Source: Io17-Chloro-G2 sp965226915
GTDB taxonomy: Bacteria > Chloroflexota > Dehalococcoidia > Lucifugimonadales > UBA3495
Direction of reading: 5' to 3'
DNA: 64,000 bases
Assembly (NCBI GenBank): GCA_965226915.1
Contig: CBDDEJ010000009.1
Coordinates: forward strand, 1-64,000
Shown here: positions 53,905 to 63,430 of the stretch, piece by piece
How the letters are laid out: every line of letters begins with the position of its first letter
Position numbering within the stretch: the first letter of the stretch is position 1
The notes under the pieces: model-generated
Database searches by the model: none
The model's input: only the letters and a program-made list of their open reading frames with translations
What the model was told of the DNA's origin: nothing
Made by a program: the position numbers and the translations under genes

Positions 53905-54519
53905 ATGACTACGAGGCATGGCAAGGGCGCGAAGCTAGCCGCTGACGAGATTAACGTCCCGAGGACGGATGTAAGCGTTTACAAAGCCTTGTATCAGCGC
54001 CGGATGGCATGGCGGTTCCAGGATAAGGCAGTGCCGAAAGAGGCGCTGGAGCGGATGCTTGAGGCCGCGGTGTGGGCGCCGAACCACCGGTTGACGGAAC
54101 CTTGGCGGTTCTTTGTTGTGGATGTGTCAAGCCCGGTGCGGCAGATACTGGGGAATCAAGCCTACGAGGTCTCCATGGATCGAAGAGGTGATAATGACCG
54201 GGCCGAAGCCACCCGCAAGTCGATTTTAGACCCCCCTGTCTTGATTTACGTTTACTGCGTGCCCGGTGCCAACGAAGAGGTTACCCAAGAAAACTATGCT
54301 GCGGTGTGTTGCGCCGCTCACAACATCTCTTTGGCCGGCGTCGCGGAAGGGTTGGCTGTAACCTGGGAAACTGGTGGGGCAACTCGGCATCCCAAACTCC
54401 AAGAAACCCTGGGGGCGGAAGAAGACTGGACGCTGTCTACCATGCTCTCGGTTGGAGTTCCGGCCGAATCTCCGGCTTCGCTCCGCACGCCGGCCAGCCG
54501 TTTTGTTCACTGGCTCTGA
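53905..54519 (+). CDS. Nitroreductase family protein
   Basis: A 204-residue FMN-dependent oxidoreductase. It has the FMN-binding RRMAWRFQDKAVP near residue 32, AAVWAPNHRLTEPWRFFVV, and the C-terminal VGVPAES block. AAGGACG precedes the ATG. The substrate is not predictable. Confidence 0.87.
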   Translation: MTTRHGKGAKLAADEINVPRTDVSVYKALYQRRMAWRFQDKAVPKEALERMLEAAVWAPNHRLTEPWRFFVVDVSSPVRQILGNQAYEVSMDRRGDNDRAEATRKSILDPPVLIYVYCVPGANEEVTQENYAAVCCAAHNISLAGVAEGLAVTWETGGATRHPKLQETLGAEEDWTLSTMLSVGVPAESPASLRTPASRFVHWL

Positions 54520-54600
54520 CCAACTGCGGGTTGGCGATATCAGCCGGTCTGACAACTATATTCCTCCTTTCTAATGATGGCTGCTGACAATAAGCGATAG

Positions 54601-55410
54601 TACGCCAACTGGACCGCCGCGGGCACACCCGTGATCCAGATCGACATCGATCCTTCGGAACTAGGGCGCAGCTATCCTAACGAGGTTTCGTTACACGGTG
54701 ATGCCAAAGCTACAGTACGCAAGCTGATTGAGGCTCTCGAGCCCATGGGGAGCCGAAGCGATTGGGTCTCTCGCGCCCAAGACTTGGTGCGGCAATGGAG
54801 GGAAGAGGTCGCTCCCAGAGCTAACTCAGAGTCAGTGCCCATCATTCCGGAAAGGCTCTGCAATGAGCTGACCCAGTTCCTCCCGGACAATGCGCTGTTG
54901 GTTGCCTACACCGGCCACGCCGGCATCTGGACCGGCTCAATGGTGGACCTGAACCACGCCGGTCAGGACTACATCCGTTGTGCGGGATCCCTTGGTTGGG
55001 GACTCCCCGGCGCCATAGGCGTCAAGTGCGCCTTACCAGACAGACCCGTCGTGTGCTTCACCGGCGACGGAGGGTTCATGTACCACGTCGCCGAACTGGA
55101 AACTGCGGTGCGTTACGACCTTCCGGTGGTTATTGTGGTTAACAACAACCACGGACTGCTCCAAGACAAGCGAAATGACGACCGTGCCTACCTGAACGTG
55201 CCTGGCGCGAACTCAGCCGACCTTTGGGAATTCAACGACATAGACATGGCCAAGGTGGCGGAGGCTATGGGCGCCTACGGCGTTCGGGTGGACCAACCCG
55301 GCGAAATCCGGGGCGCGTTGGAAAAGGCATTAGCATCCGGCCGGCCTGCCGTAGTAGACGTCGTCACAGACCCCTCCGATAGTGAATCTCCAATACCTTG
55401 GGCTCCCTGA
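54601..55410 (+). pseudogene. ThDP-dependent enzyme (acetolactate synthase-like), N-terminus missing
   Basis: Only the end of the central domain (VIQIDIDPSELGRSYP) and the ThDP-binding C-terminal domain remain. The C-terminal GDGGFMYHVAELETAVRY and VVNNNHGLLQ form the ThDP/Mg motif. The PYR domain with the catalytic Glu is absent; the frame is blocked by a TAG at 54598-54600. It cannot make an active enzyme alone. The nitroreductase gene ends just upstream, suggesting a deletion. Confidence 0.8.
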
Positions 55411-55496
55411 TCGTGTTTCCGTAGAAAACTCGAACTAGCTTATCAGCGCTAGGCCGGCAACATGGTCCCGCCGCGGGCATGACACCTTGCTTAAAC

Positions 55497-56932
55497 CTAA
55501 GCCCCCGGCCGAGCTAGTATGCCCGGTGCTACTTTTCTGCTTAGCCATTGACCGTCTGAAGCGCTTCCGGTGAGTTTACCATCCTCGACTATCACCTTGC
55601 CACGCAAAATGGTCATCACAGGATAGCCCTGGCACTCAAAGCCTTCCCAGATCGAATAGTCTGCATCTGAGTGCAGGTCGCTCAAGGTCAGGGTCTTTCT
55701 TATGTCGGGGTCGAAGATCACGAAGTCGGCATCGCTACCCGCAGCAATGACGCCCTTCTGAGGGTACATTCCCAAAATCTTGGCGGCGTTGGTGGAGGTG
55801 ATGGCGGCAAAGCGCTCCAGCGAGATTCGGCCTGGCGCCACCAGTTTGGTGTAGGTCACCGGCATGCGGGTTTCGATACCGTTATGTCCACCACACACCG
55901 TGAAAATAGTATCTCCAGATAGCTTGACGGCTTTAGAGGTCGTGTAATCGTCGGTAGCGGTCGTACACATTGGACCGTCTACTAGGCCCTGCTGCAAAGC
56001 GTCACGATCTTCCGCATACTTGATGGCGGGATAGGTGTGAATGATGGTTCCTTCAGGCTTTTTATAATCGTCGCAAGTGAATTCCAGGTAATTGTGTAGA
56101 GCCTCCCCATAGACCGGTTGCTGCTGCAGGCGAGCTTCGGCGACCGCCGCCACTCCCTCTTTGGCCGTGGTATGGACAAAGTAGATGCCGGTCTCGGTAT
56201 GTTGGGCGAGCCGGATTATTTTGCGGAATGCGATATCCTCGGAGATATTGTCGTGTACCAAGTGTAAGTTATGCCCTTGGTCATTCCCTTCCCGATGGAG
56301 CTTCCTCTCCATGTAGGTGACTATGTCGTCTTCTTCGGCGTGCACGGCCATGATACCGCCGTGGCGGGAAACTTCTTGAAAGATATCCCACAAGTGCCCG
56401 TAGGAGCAGCGGGCGTTGAAGGTGGTAAAGATCTTGAAACTGGAGACGCCGGCCTGAATAGCTTCTCCGAGTTCACCAATCATATTACCGGCACGTCTCC
56501 AGCCAGGATGAAGTGAAAAGTGTAGTCCGTGTAGCAGTGGCCGGCGAATGCCAGGCGGCGTTGCTCCAACTGCCTCATGATAGGCTCGTGGGACGGTGCC
56601 TCGCCTGGGGTGATAGGAAGACTGCCAGCGAAGTCGATGAACGTGGTGACCCCCCCATAGGCCGCAGCCCGGCTGGCAGCCTCGGGAGGCTGGGTGAATA
56701 CCTCGGGACGGCCGGCCCACATCTCTGGCACCGGGATCCCGATGTGGGTATGGGGTTCGATTCCCCCGGGCAGCACTATCTTGCCGGTGGCGTCTATGAT
56801 CCTCTGGGCCTCCACATCCAAGCTACCCGCTGAGGCCACGACTGCGATGTGCTCCCCTTGCACCCCCACATCCATTTGTCCGGCGCCAATTGGGGTCACC
56901 ACCTGGCCGCCCCGAATGATCAAATCCAACAC
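55497..56932 (-). pseudogene. Dihydropyrimidinase/hydantoinase, one-base frameshift
   Basis: The first frame (GTG at 56932 behind GGAGGG) has PGGIEPHTHIGIPV (metal His pair) and GGVTTFIDFAGSLP. The second has SSFKIFTTFNA (carbamylated Lys), GGIMAVHAEEDD, IYFVHTTAKEG and ATDDYTTSKAVK (catalytic Asp). They join near 56480-56500, where CCGGT in place of CCGGGT explains the shift. The intact enzyme of ~478 residues would open cyclic ureides such as hydantoin or dihydrouracil. Confidence 0.8.
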
Positions 56933-57367
56933 CTTGCCCTCCAATCTGGAAGTTTTAAGTAAGCTTCGGAGAGAGCCTTGGGGTAGCGACGGCCGATAAC
57001 CGAAAGGCGTTTCATTTCATCCGGCCGCTTCTGCTTTCGAACGCGGTTCCTAATGTACCATGCCGTCCGCTCACCGTCGCCACCTCCCCGCCTGTTTAGT
57101 AGATTTTACCCCAGCTATCTTTCCCATTCATGTCTGTATGGTCCGTGCTAGGGTTTTTCAGCGGCCTGATGGTGGGTCCATACCGTTTCGCACCCAGTGA
57201 GTAAGCCCGATTAGTCCCGAACCGCCGGCGTAGGGTGATCAGGGCCATCGGGGTTACAATCACATGGGGTCTTAGATGTAGCCTCCATACCTTGACCAGC
57301 GTGTCATTATGGATCTAGCTAGACCATCGCTGGCTCTGGGAACAACATCAGGAAGACTGAGGGTGAT
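56933..57367. other. Stretch upstream of the hydantoinase
   Basis: No supported gene. A minus-strand frame ending at 56920 encodes a basic, protein-like stretch (RNRVRKQKRPDEMKRLSVIG) and overlaps the hydantoinase start, so a small or partial upstream gene is possible. The rest, toward the LLM gene, shows nothing. Confidence 0.35.
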
Positions 57368-58267
57368 ATGAAATTTGGAATTTGCATTCCCCACTACGGT
57401 AGGCCCATCGACACCGAGGGACTCACAGACATGGCTATCCAGGCCGAGCAGATGGGATTCGATTCGGTATGGGTCACTGATCACATCATCGTACCCCATC
57501 AAATACCCGGGCGTCAGGACATCGTCTACCGCCACGATATGTTGGAACCCATAAGCCTACTAACCCACTTGGGGGCGGTCACCAACAAAGTTAACATAGG
57601 TACCAGCGTGGTGATACTGCCTTATCGCAACCCTGTCATCCTGGCCAAAGCCATCGCCACCGCGGACGTGCTCTCCAAAGGCCGAGTGATTTTCGGCGCG
57701 GCGGTAGGGTGGATGGAAGGAGAGTTCCAAGCCCTGAATGCCCGTTTCGCCGAACGGGGTAGGGTAAGTGACGAATATTTGAGTTTGTTAAAAGAACTCT
57801 GGACCAATCCCACACCGGCCTTTCAAGGAGAGTATTTCCAGTTCTCTGATGTCACCTTCTCACCCATGCCAGTCCAGCAGCCGCATCCACCAATATGGAT
57901 AGGTGGCCGAAGCAGACGGGGAGTGCGGCGGGCGGTGGAGTTTGGTGACTACTGGCACCCTTCCCAAATGGCGCCACAAGAATTGGCGCACAATGCTGAT
58001 TACATGAGACGGTATTCGGCCTCGGTGGGTAGAGAGGAGCCTCCCCGATTGTCCTGCCGCTTGACCCTGGAGTTTTCCAGCCCGTCCAGATACGATGAAC
58101 GTGCACCTCTACATGGAACCGCAGAGGACATCGTGGGCGACGTTCAGGCCTATGCAGAGTTGGGAGTGCAGCACATCGCTATGGAGGTCGCCGGGGATAG
58201 CTTGGGCGACAAGTTACGTGCAATGGAGCGGTTCATGAACGAGGTAAAGCCCCACTCGCCAGATTGA
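57368..58267 (+). CDS. LLM-class flavin-dependent oxidoreductase
   Basis: A 299-residue luciferase-like TIM-barrel enzyme. It has MKFGICIPHYGRPID, AEQMGFDSVWVTDHIIVP, IGTSVVILPYRNPVILAKAIATAD and GRVIFGAAVGWMEGEF. Members use FMN or F420; this N-terminal pattern resembles TIGR03619-type F420 enzymes. It stands alone. Confidence 0.9.
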   Translation: MKFGICIPHYGRPIDTEGLTDMAIQAEQMGFDSVWVTDHIIVPHQIPGRQDIVYRHDMLEPISLLTHLGAVTNKVNIGTSVVILPYRNPVILAKAIATADVLSKGRVIFGAAVGWMEGEFQALNARFAERGRVSDEYLSLLKELWTNPTPAFQGEYFQFSDVTFSPMPVQQPHPPIWIGGRSRRGVRRAVEFGDYWHPSQMAPQELAHNADYMRRYSASVGREEPPRLSCRLTLEFSSPSRYDERAPLHGTAEDIVGDVQAYAELGVQHIAMEVAGDSLGDKLRAMERFMNEVKPHSPD

Positions 58268-58360
58268 ACCTATAAATAAGTAGCGGTGAGACGGCGATTC
58301 ACCAGTGCCAGTCGAAATTACCCTAGCCATGATACGCCAAATGAAGGTCCACTGGTCCGC

Positions 58361-58636
58361 TTAGCGGTGATTGGCTAGCTCACTTTTGCCATCTCTCAAG
58401 AAGATCACTAGACGCTCGGCAATCACCTCTTCGGCATCCTCTTGCAGGTAATGCCCCGCATTTCGCACAATCACCAATCGCCCGTTGGAGACCATTTCGG
58501 CAATGCGCTGCCCTTCATATACTTTGAAGGCGATGTCCCCGTCCGAGAACATGACCAGCGCTGGAATGTCCCATTCCCGGAGAGCCGCCCCGATCTCGGA
58601 TATGTATTTTGGCGTTAGAATGTTGGCCGTTTCCGG
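58361..58636 (-). pseudogene. Alpha/beta hydrolase (haloalkane dehalogenase-like) C-terminal fragment
   Basis: The minus frame has YISEIGAALREWDIPALVMF, SDGDIAF and NAGHYLQEDAEEVIAERLVIF, the end of an alpha/beta hydrolase with its catalytic His. The nucleophile half is missing. The sequence before ~58640 belongs to an unrelated plus-strand remnant. Confidence 0.65.
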
Positions 58637-58679
58637 GAATCATCTTGGGGAAGGCGGCCCTTCCCGGACGAGGGGCCGC

Positions 58680-58939
58680 CGTGGGATGGGGCATTTTGTA
58701 CTCCGCGGAACCCAGGCTGGTACCGGAACCCGGCCAAACGCACCCATGTGGAGTTACAGGTTTTGGCCGGCAGTTTCCCGGCTCGAGCCCTTACCACGAC
58801 TTCGGAGGAAAAGCTTGCCATCTGGGCTATCATGGCCAAGATCCGGCCCGCTTACCAGGAATGGCAGACCCGCGCGACGCGGGAAATTCCGGGGGTGATG
58901 CTGGAACTCGGAGCGAAGAAGCGAGGGACCCGGAGCTAG
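58680..58939 (+). pseudogene. DUF385/F420-dependent nitroreductase-like fragment
   Basis: The plus frame reads RNPGWYRNPAKRTHVELQVL and then AIMAKIRPAYQEWQTRATRE and IPGVMLE, the C-terminal half of the deazaflavin-dependent nitroreductase (Ddn-like) family. The N-terminal half is missing or scrambled. Confidence 0.5.
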
Positions 58940-58990
58940 CCCGGGGGCTGGGCAGTTTCTCAGGAGCGCAGCACGATTAAGCTATTTCGA

Positions 58991-60262
58991 TTGCCACACC
59001 TCCATACCCTGGACTCACTGATATCCTACCGGGATTACCGCCTTCTCTGGACCGGCAATTTCTGCTCCAACAGCGCTCAATGGTTGCAGTTGCTCACCAT
59101 TGGCTGGCTGGTGCGTGACCTGACCATGGAATCATCGACATCAGTCTTGCAAGTCGTGATTGTAGGCGGGCTGAGTACTCTGCCAGTGTTGCTGGTTGGC
59201 CCGTGGGGCGGTGTATGGGGAGACCGGGTGGACCGGCGAAAGCTGCTCATGAGAATTCAGACTTTCATGGCGGTCCTGGCGGTCCTCTTTGCGGTGCTGG
59301 TCGTATCCAACCAGGGGCTGGGACTTTCCGATCAATTCAGAGTGTGGCTGGCCTACAGCTACGTGCTGGTCAGCGGATTCTGCCTATCCATCGCGCAACC
59401 CATGCGCCAGGCCCTCATTGCCAATACCGTGCCGCCTGAGGCGTTCGGAAACGCCTACGCGTCCAACTCACTGAGTATCACAGGAACGCGAATCATCGGT
59501 CCTTTCATCGGCGGTATCCTCATCGCCAACCTTGGATTCACCGCGAATTTTCTATTCGAGGGTGCTCTCTACGCTGCCATGGTCCTTTTGTTCCTTCCCA
59601 TGAAAACCCCATTCCAACGCAGGGTTATAACCAGACGCCGGTCACCCGTCGCCGATTTTAGTGAGGGAGTCCGGTTCATTCGGAGGGAAAGAAGAATTAT
59701 CTTAACCCTCATTCTGCTGGGCCTTATTCCAAACGTGGTATTGCATCAAGTTTGGTTCCTTCTGCCGGTATTCACCGCCGACACCATTCACCAAGATGCG
59801 GATGTGGGGGGGTTCTTATTGGCGGCAACCGGCGTGGGAGGGTTTGTTTCAGCCGTCATTATCGCTTCGGTGGGGTTTACTTTTAAGAAAGGGCCGGTGG
59901 CGTTGGCATCCATAATTTTCAGCTCAATTTTCGTTATCCTGTTTGCCTTTTCGCCATGGTTGGTCCCAATGTTTCCACTGTTGCCCGCCCTTGTCTTCAT
60001 TGGGCTCATGTCTCTGGCCCAGGCTCACTTTCGCACCACCAGCGGCACCCTGATACAGCTGATAACTCCGGATAGGTTCAGGAGCCGGGTCACCAGCTTG
60101 GCCAGTTACGGGCAAGGGTTCGTGTTCCCCTTCAGCATAGCGGTAGGCCTCCTAGCCGAATTTGGTGGTGTGGTCACGGCCATCACCGTATTGGGAGTCG
60201 CAGGACTCATCCTAGCGGTGTATTTCACAATAAGACTGTCTGACGTGCGCCAGGAGCCGTGA
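58991..60262 (+). CDS. MFS exporter, EntS-like
   Basis: A 423-residue MFS_3-type transporter with 12 helices, related to the one at 49769. First-helix block YRDYRLLWTGNFCSNSAQWLQL and loop GGVWGDRVDRRKLL are typical. The TTG at 58991 is the first start in the frame; a ribosome binding site is not obvious. Confidence 0.85.
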   Translation: MPHLHTLDSLISYRDYRLLWTGNFCSNSAQWLQLLTIGWLVRDLTMESSTSVLQVVIVGGLSTLPVLLVGPWGGVWGDRVDRRKLLMRIQTFMAVLAVLFAVLVVSNQGLGLSDQFRVWLAYSYVLVSGFCLSIAQPMRQALIANTVPPEAFGNAYASNSLSITGTRIIGPFIGGILIANLGFTANFLFEGALYAAMVLLFLPMKTPFQRRVITRRRSPVADFSEGVRFIRRERRIILTLILLGLIPNVVLHQVWFLLPVFTADTIHQDADVGGFLLAATGVGGFVSAVIIASVGFTFKKGPVALASIIFSSIFVILFAFSPWLVPMFPLLPALVFIGLMSLAQAHFRTTSGTLIQLITPDRFRSRVTSLASYGQGFVFPFSIAVGLLAEFGGVVTAITVLGVAGLILAVYFTIRLSDVRQEP

Positions 60263-60365
60263 CAAACTGATACGGGTCTGCAGGGTACCAAGTGCAGCCA
60301 AGGGGCCAAGTATCGTCCTTTCAGGCCTCATAGGGTAAACCCTGCCAGGAGGGCAGTTGACGCGC

Positions 60366-60393
60366 TCAGGAAACCGTTTTCAGGAAACCGTTT
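60366..60393. repeat. Two 14-bp tandem copies
   Basis: TCAGGAAACCGTTT repeated twice, in the 247-base gap before the DUF1800 gene. Nothing else is seen in that gap. Confidence 0.7.
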
Positions 60394-60509
60394 TATAGTT
60401 CACGGTATCCTGGACGGTCCATGTTCAGGAAATTCAATTTAATCTGGTAAATACCGGTCAAGACGCCACTTGGTTAACATCAGCACAAGTATGGCTAAGG
60501 AGGAACAAA

Positions 60510-61928
60510 ATGGCCGACCAAGATATTGCTCTAATGGCCCACCTGTTGCGCCGCGCCGGTTTCGGGGCGAGCCGTGACGACTTGGAGGCTTATGTAGCCA
60601 AGGGCTATGAGGCGACGGTGGAAGAGCTACTCAATCCCGAGACACAGCCCGGTGTTGAAGAAGACTTGATGCTCCGATATAACCAAAGTTTTCGTGAGTC
60701 TAACCAAGCCAGGGACCAGCAGTGGGTCCACCGGATGATCAATGACCCCCGCCAGCTCCAAGAGAAGGTGGCTCTCTTTTGGCACACCATTCTCTGTGGC
60801 GGCAACACCAAGATAGACAGCGGCTATGAGATGCACAGAATGATCAATATGTTCCGGGAGAAGGGCACGGGCAGCTTCCGAGACCTGCTCCTCGATCTCT
60901 CCAGGACACCGGGCATGGTCTACTACCTGGACAACTCCGAAAGCCATAAGACCGCAGTCAACGAGAACTACGGGCGGGAGCTCCTGGAGTTGTTCTCACT
61001 GGGCGTGGGCATGGACGAACAGTTCAACTATAGTGAGGATGACGTCAAAGCCTGCGCCCTGGCTTTCACCGGCTGGAACATCGCCCCGGCCTACCCGCCA
61101 TTCCCCTACGGCCGCAGCCAGTGGCAGTTCCGCTTCGACCCGGCCGACCACGACGATAGCGTGAAGACCTTCCTGGGCGAGACTGGCCGCTGGAACGGTG
61201 AGGACATCATCGACATCATCTGCAAGCAGCCCGCCGCCGCCCGGTTCATCGCCCGGCACATGTACGATTTCTTCGTCGCTGACGAGCCGCCGGTCCCGGC
61301 CTGGCGCCAGACCCCGCCACGGGATATGGAAGCCATCAGGGTCTTGGAGAAGGCTTACTTCGACTCCGGCTACAACATCAAGGCCATGCTGCGGGCCTTG
61401 CTCACGTCCGACTTCTTCAAGTCGGAAGACGTCCGCTTCGCGAAGGTCAAGAACCCGGCGGAAATGGTGGCCGGCACCTTGCGCCTGGTAGGCGATCACC
61501 GGGAAATCAAGCCAGGGCTCTGGGAGCTAGCCCAGGAATGCACGTACATGGGCATGAACCTGATGGACCCGCCCACGGTGGAAGGCTGGCATACCGGCCA
61601 CGAATGGATTGATAGCGGCACCCTGGTGGAGCGCATTAACTTCGCTTCCGAGTTCCTGGGCCAGACTGACCTTCCAGGCGTACAGACCCTGGTCAATCAC
61701 CTCATGGCCCGGGGCGAGAGCCTCTCCCCCGCGCAGTTCGTTGAGGGGAGTATCGACCTGGTCGGCACGCTGAACCTCACCGATGACACCCGGCAGGCGT
61801 TGGTCGCCCATGCCCAGCGAGGTGGTGATCTGCGCCACGGCACCGAAGCAGATCGGGCCGAGTTCACCCGCCGAGCCGGTGAGATGTTCCAGATGATCGC
61901 CTCGACTTCAGAGTTCCAGTTCGGCTAA
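60510..61928 (+). CDS. DUF1800 family protein
   Basis: A 472-residue protein of the DUF1800 family: HLLRRAGFGASRDDLEAYVAK at the start, EKVALFWHTILCGGNTKI, NENYGRELLELFSLGVG and AFTGWNIAP. The role is unknown; it nearly always pairs with DUF1501, as here. AAGGAGG precedes the ATG. No Tat or Sec signal is visible, while many family members are exported. Confidence 0.9.
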   Translation: MADQDIALMAHLLRRAGFGASRDDLEAYVAKGYEATVEELLNPETQPGVEEDLMLRYNQSFRESNQARDQQWVHRMINDPRQLQEKVALFWHTILCGGNTKIDSGYEMHRMINMFREKGTGSFRDLLLDLSRTPGMVYYLDNSESHKTAVNENYGRELLELFSLGVGMDEQFNYSEDDVKACALAFTGWNIAPAYPPFPYGRSQWQFRFDPADHDDSVKTFLGETGRWNGEDIIDIICKQPAAARFIARHMYDFFVADEPPVPAWRQTPPRDMEAIRVLEKAYFDSGYNIKAMLRALLTSDFFKSEDVRFAKVKNPAEMVAGTLRLVGDHREIKPGLWELAQECTYMGMNLMDPPTVEGWHTGHEWIDSGTLVERINFASEFLGQTDLPGVQTLVNHLMARGESLSPAQFVEGSIDLVGTLNLTDDTRQALVAHAQRGGDLRHGTEADRAEFTRRAGEMFQMIASTSEFQFG

Positions 61929-61963
61929 AATCGCGCGCAGAATTTTCTAGCGGAGGATATAGC

Positions 61964-63097
61964 ATGGTTTCTACTAAAAAAGATCCGGTGCTGGCAGTTC
62001 TGTCCCTATCGGGCGGCAATGACGGCATCCACACGGTGATCCCTTACGCCAACCCGCTGTATAGGGACTTTCGACCTTCTCTTGCCGTCCCTGAAGACCA
62101 GGTTCTCAAGCTGAATGATGAAGTAGGCCTGAACCCCAGTATGGGTCCGTTGAAGAAGTTTTGGGACGAGGGCAAGCTGGCCGTCTTCCTCGGCATCGGT
62201 TATCCCAACCCCAGCTACTCCCACTTCCGCTCTATGGACATCTGGCACACCTGCGAGCCGGACAAGGTGGGCACCGAGGGCTGGTTGGGTAAAGTTCTCG
62301 CGGACCTGGACCCCAACAAGGAAAACGTGCTAACCGGCGTCAACTTCGGACGCGGCCTGCCCCGGGCCTTGGCCAAGGAGGGCGTGCCCGTGGCTTCGGT
62401 GGGCAACCTGGAGACCTACGGTCTGCTGTCCGGCATTCAGGGTGAGGAGCGAAACGACGCCCTGGATGTCTTCGCCAAGATGTATGGCCCAGCCATCGGC
62501 ACTGGCTACGCAATGGACTACATCCGCAGCACCGGCATTGACGCTCTGAAGGGGGCCGACATCCTCGCCACCGCGCCGCATATGTATACTTCCGATGTGG
62601 AATACTCCAACACCGAAGTGGGCCGGTACATGAAGAACATCGCCCAGACCCACCTGGCCGACTTCGGCACCCGGGTACTTTTCACCACCTCCCCATACAA
62701 CGGCTTCGACACCCACGCCGCCGAGGCCACGGCCCACGCCGCTTTGTGGAGCGACGTGTCCAATAACGTGGAGACTTTCTTCGCCGACCTGAGAGACCAC
62801 GGCAAGGCCGAGAACACCCTGCTGTTCCTGTTCTCCGAGTTCGGCCGTCGTATCTTCGACAACGGCTCTGGCACCGACCACGGCGCAGCCAGTGTGGCCT
62901 TCGCCGTTGGCGATAAGGTTAAGGGCGGCATTTACGGTGTATACCCATCCATGGAGCGCAGGGACCATATTGAAGGCGGCAACCTGGCGCCCACCATGGA
63001 CTTCCGGCAGGTCTATGCCACCATCGTGGAAGACTGGTTCGGTCAGGACCCGGTCCCCGTGATTGGCGGCAACTTCGAGAAAATCCCGTTCCTGTAA
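61964..63097 (+). CDS. DUF1501 family protein
   Basis: A 377-residue protein of the sulfatase-like DUF1501 family: VLSLSGGNDGIHTVIPYANPLY near the start, and the end block FSEFGRRIFDNGSGTDHGAASVAF. Many homologues carry a Tat signal; this one starts directly at the fold (MVSTKKDPVLAVL). GGAGG precedes the ATG. It is transcribed with the DUF1800 gene 35 bases upstream. Confidence 0.9.
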   Translation: MVSTKKDPVLAVLSLSGGNDGIHTVIPYANPLYRDFRPSLAVPEDQVLKLNDEVGLNPSMGPLKKFWDEGKLAVFLGIGYPNPSYSHFRSMDIWHTCEPDKVGTEGWLGKVLADLDPNKENVLTGVNFGRGLPRALAKEGVPVASVGNLETYGLLSGIQGEERNDALDVFAKMYGPAIGTGYAMDYIRSTGIDALKGADILATAPHMYTSDVEYSNTEVGRYMKNIAQTHLADFGTRVLFTTSPYNGFDTHAAEATAHAALWSDVSNNVETFFADLRDHGKAENTLLFLFSEFGRRIFDNGSGTDHGAASVAFAVGDKVKGGIYGVYPSMERRDHIEGGNLAPTMDFRQVYATIVEDWFGQDPVPVIGGNFEKIPFL

Positions 63098-63163
63098 GCC
63101 GATCCAGGAAAGGCTGATAGAACACCTAGGCTGTCCCTTGAGGCGGTGGCACTGCCGCCCGGC

Positions 63164-63344
63164 CCTAGAGGTCTGGCCGGAAAGCCATTGGCCGGGTTTC
63201 GCGCTACGCCAGACAGACGTATTATAGTCTTATGTGGCATGATAGTGTCTGTAATACGGTTCAAGAATCCACTGTTACATCGACAATCGTCGCTAAGAAA
63301 ACGGCAGCTTGGAGAGAATCGGGGTTTCCGTCCGAGTTTCTAGG
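63164..63344 (-). repeat. MITE-like dispersed repeat, copy 2 (inverted)
   Basis: The complement of 25371-25547 with eight transitions over 177 positions. The ends CCTAGA (63164-63169) and TCTAGG (63339-63344) are inverted, with related blocks inside them. It lies between DUF1501 and the NHL gene. Confidence 0.8.
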
Positions 63345-63360
63345 TGATATAAACCAATAT

Positions 63361-63400
63361 GGGCCGCTCCGGTGACGCGAGGCGAACCTCGGAGCGGCCC
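63361..63400 (+). other. Stable hairpin before the NHL gene
   Basis: GGGCCGCTCC (63361-63370) pairs perfectly with GGAGCGGCCC (63391-63400). The 20-base loop contains GAGG-CGAA-CCTC, able to form an inner GNRA-like-capped helix. It ends 30 bases before the ATG at 63431 and may be a leader structure or the terminator of DUF1501. Confidence 0.6.
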
Positions 63401-63430
63401 GGCTAACCAAGTAATGACGAGGTAAGAGCG

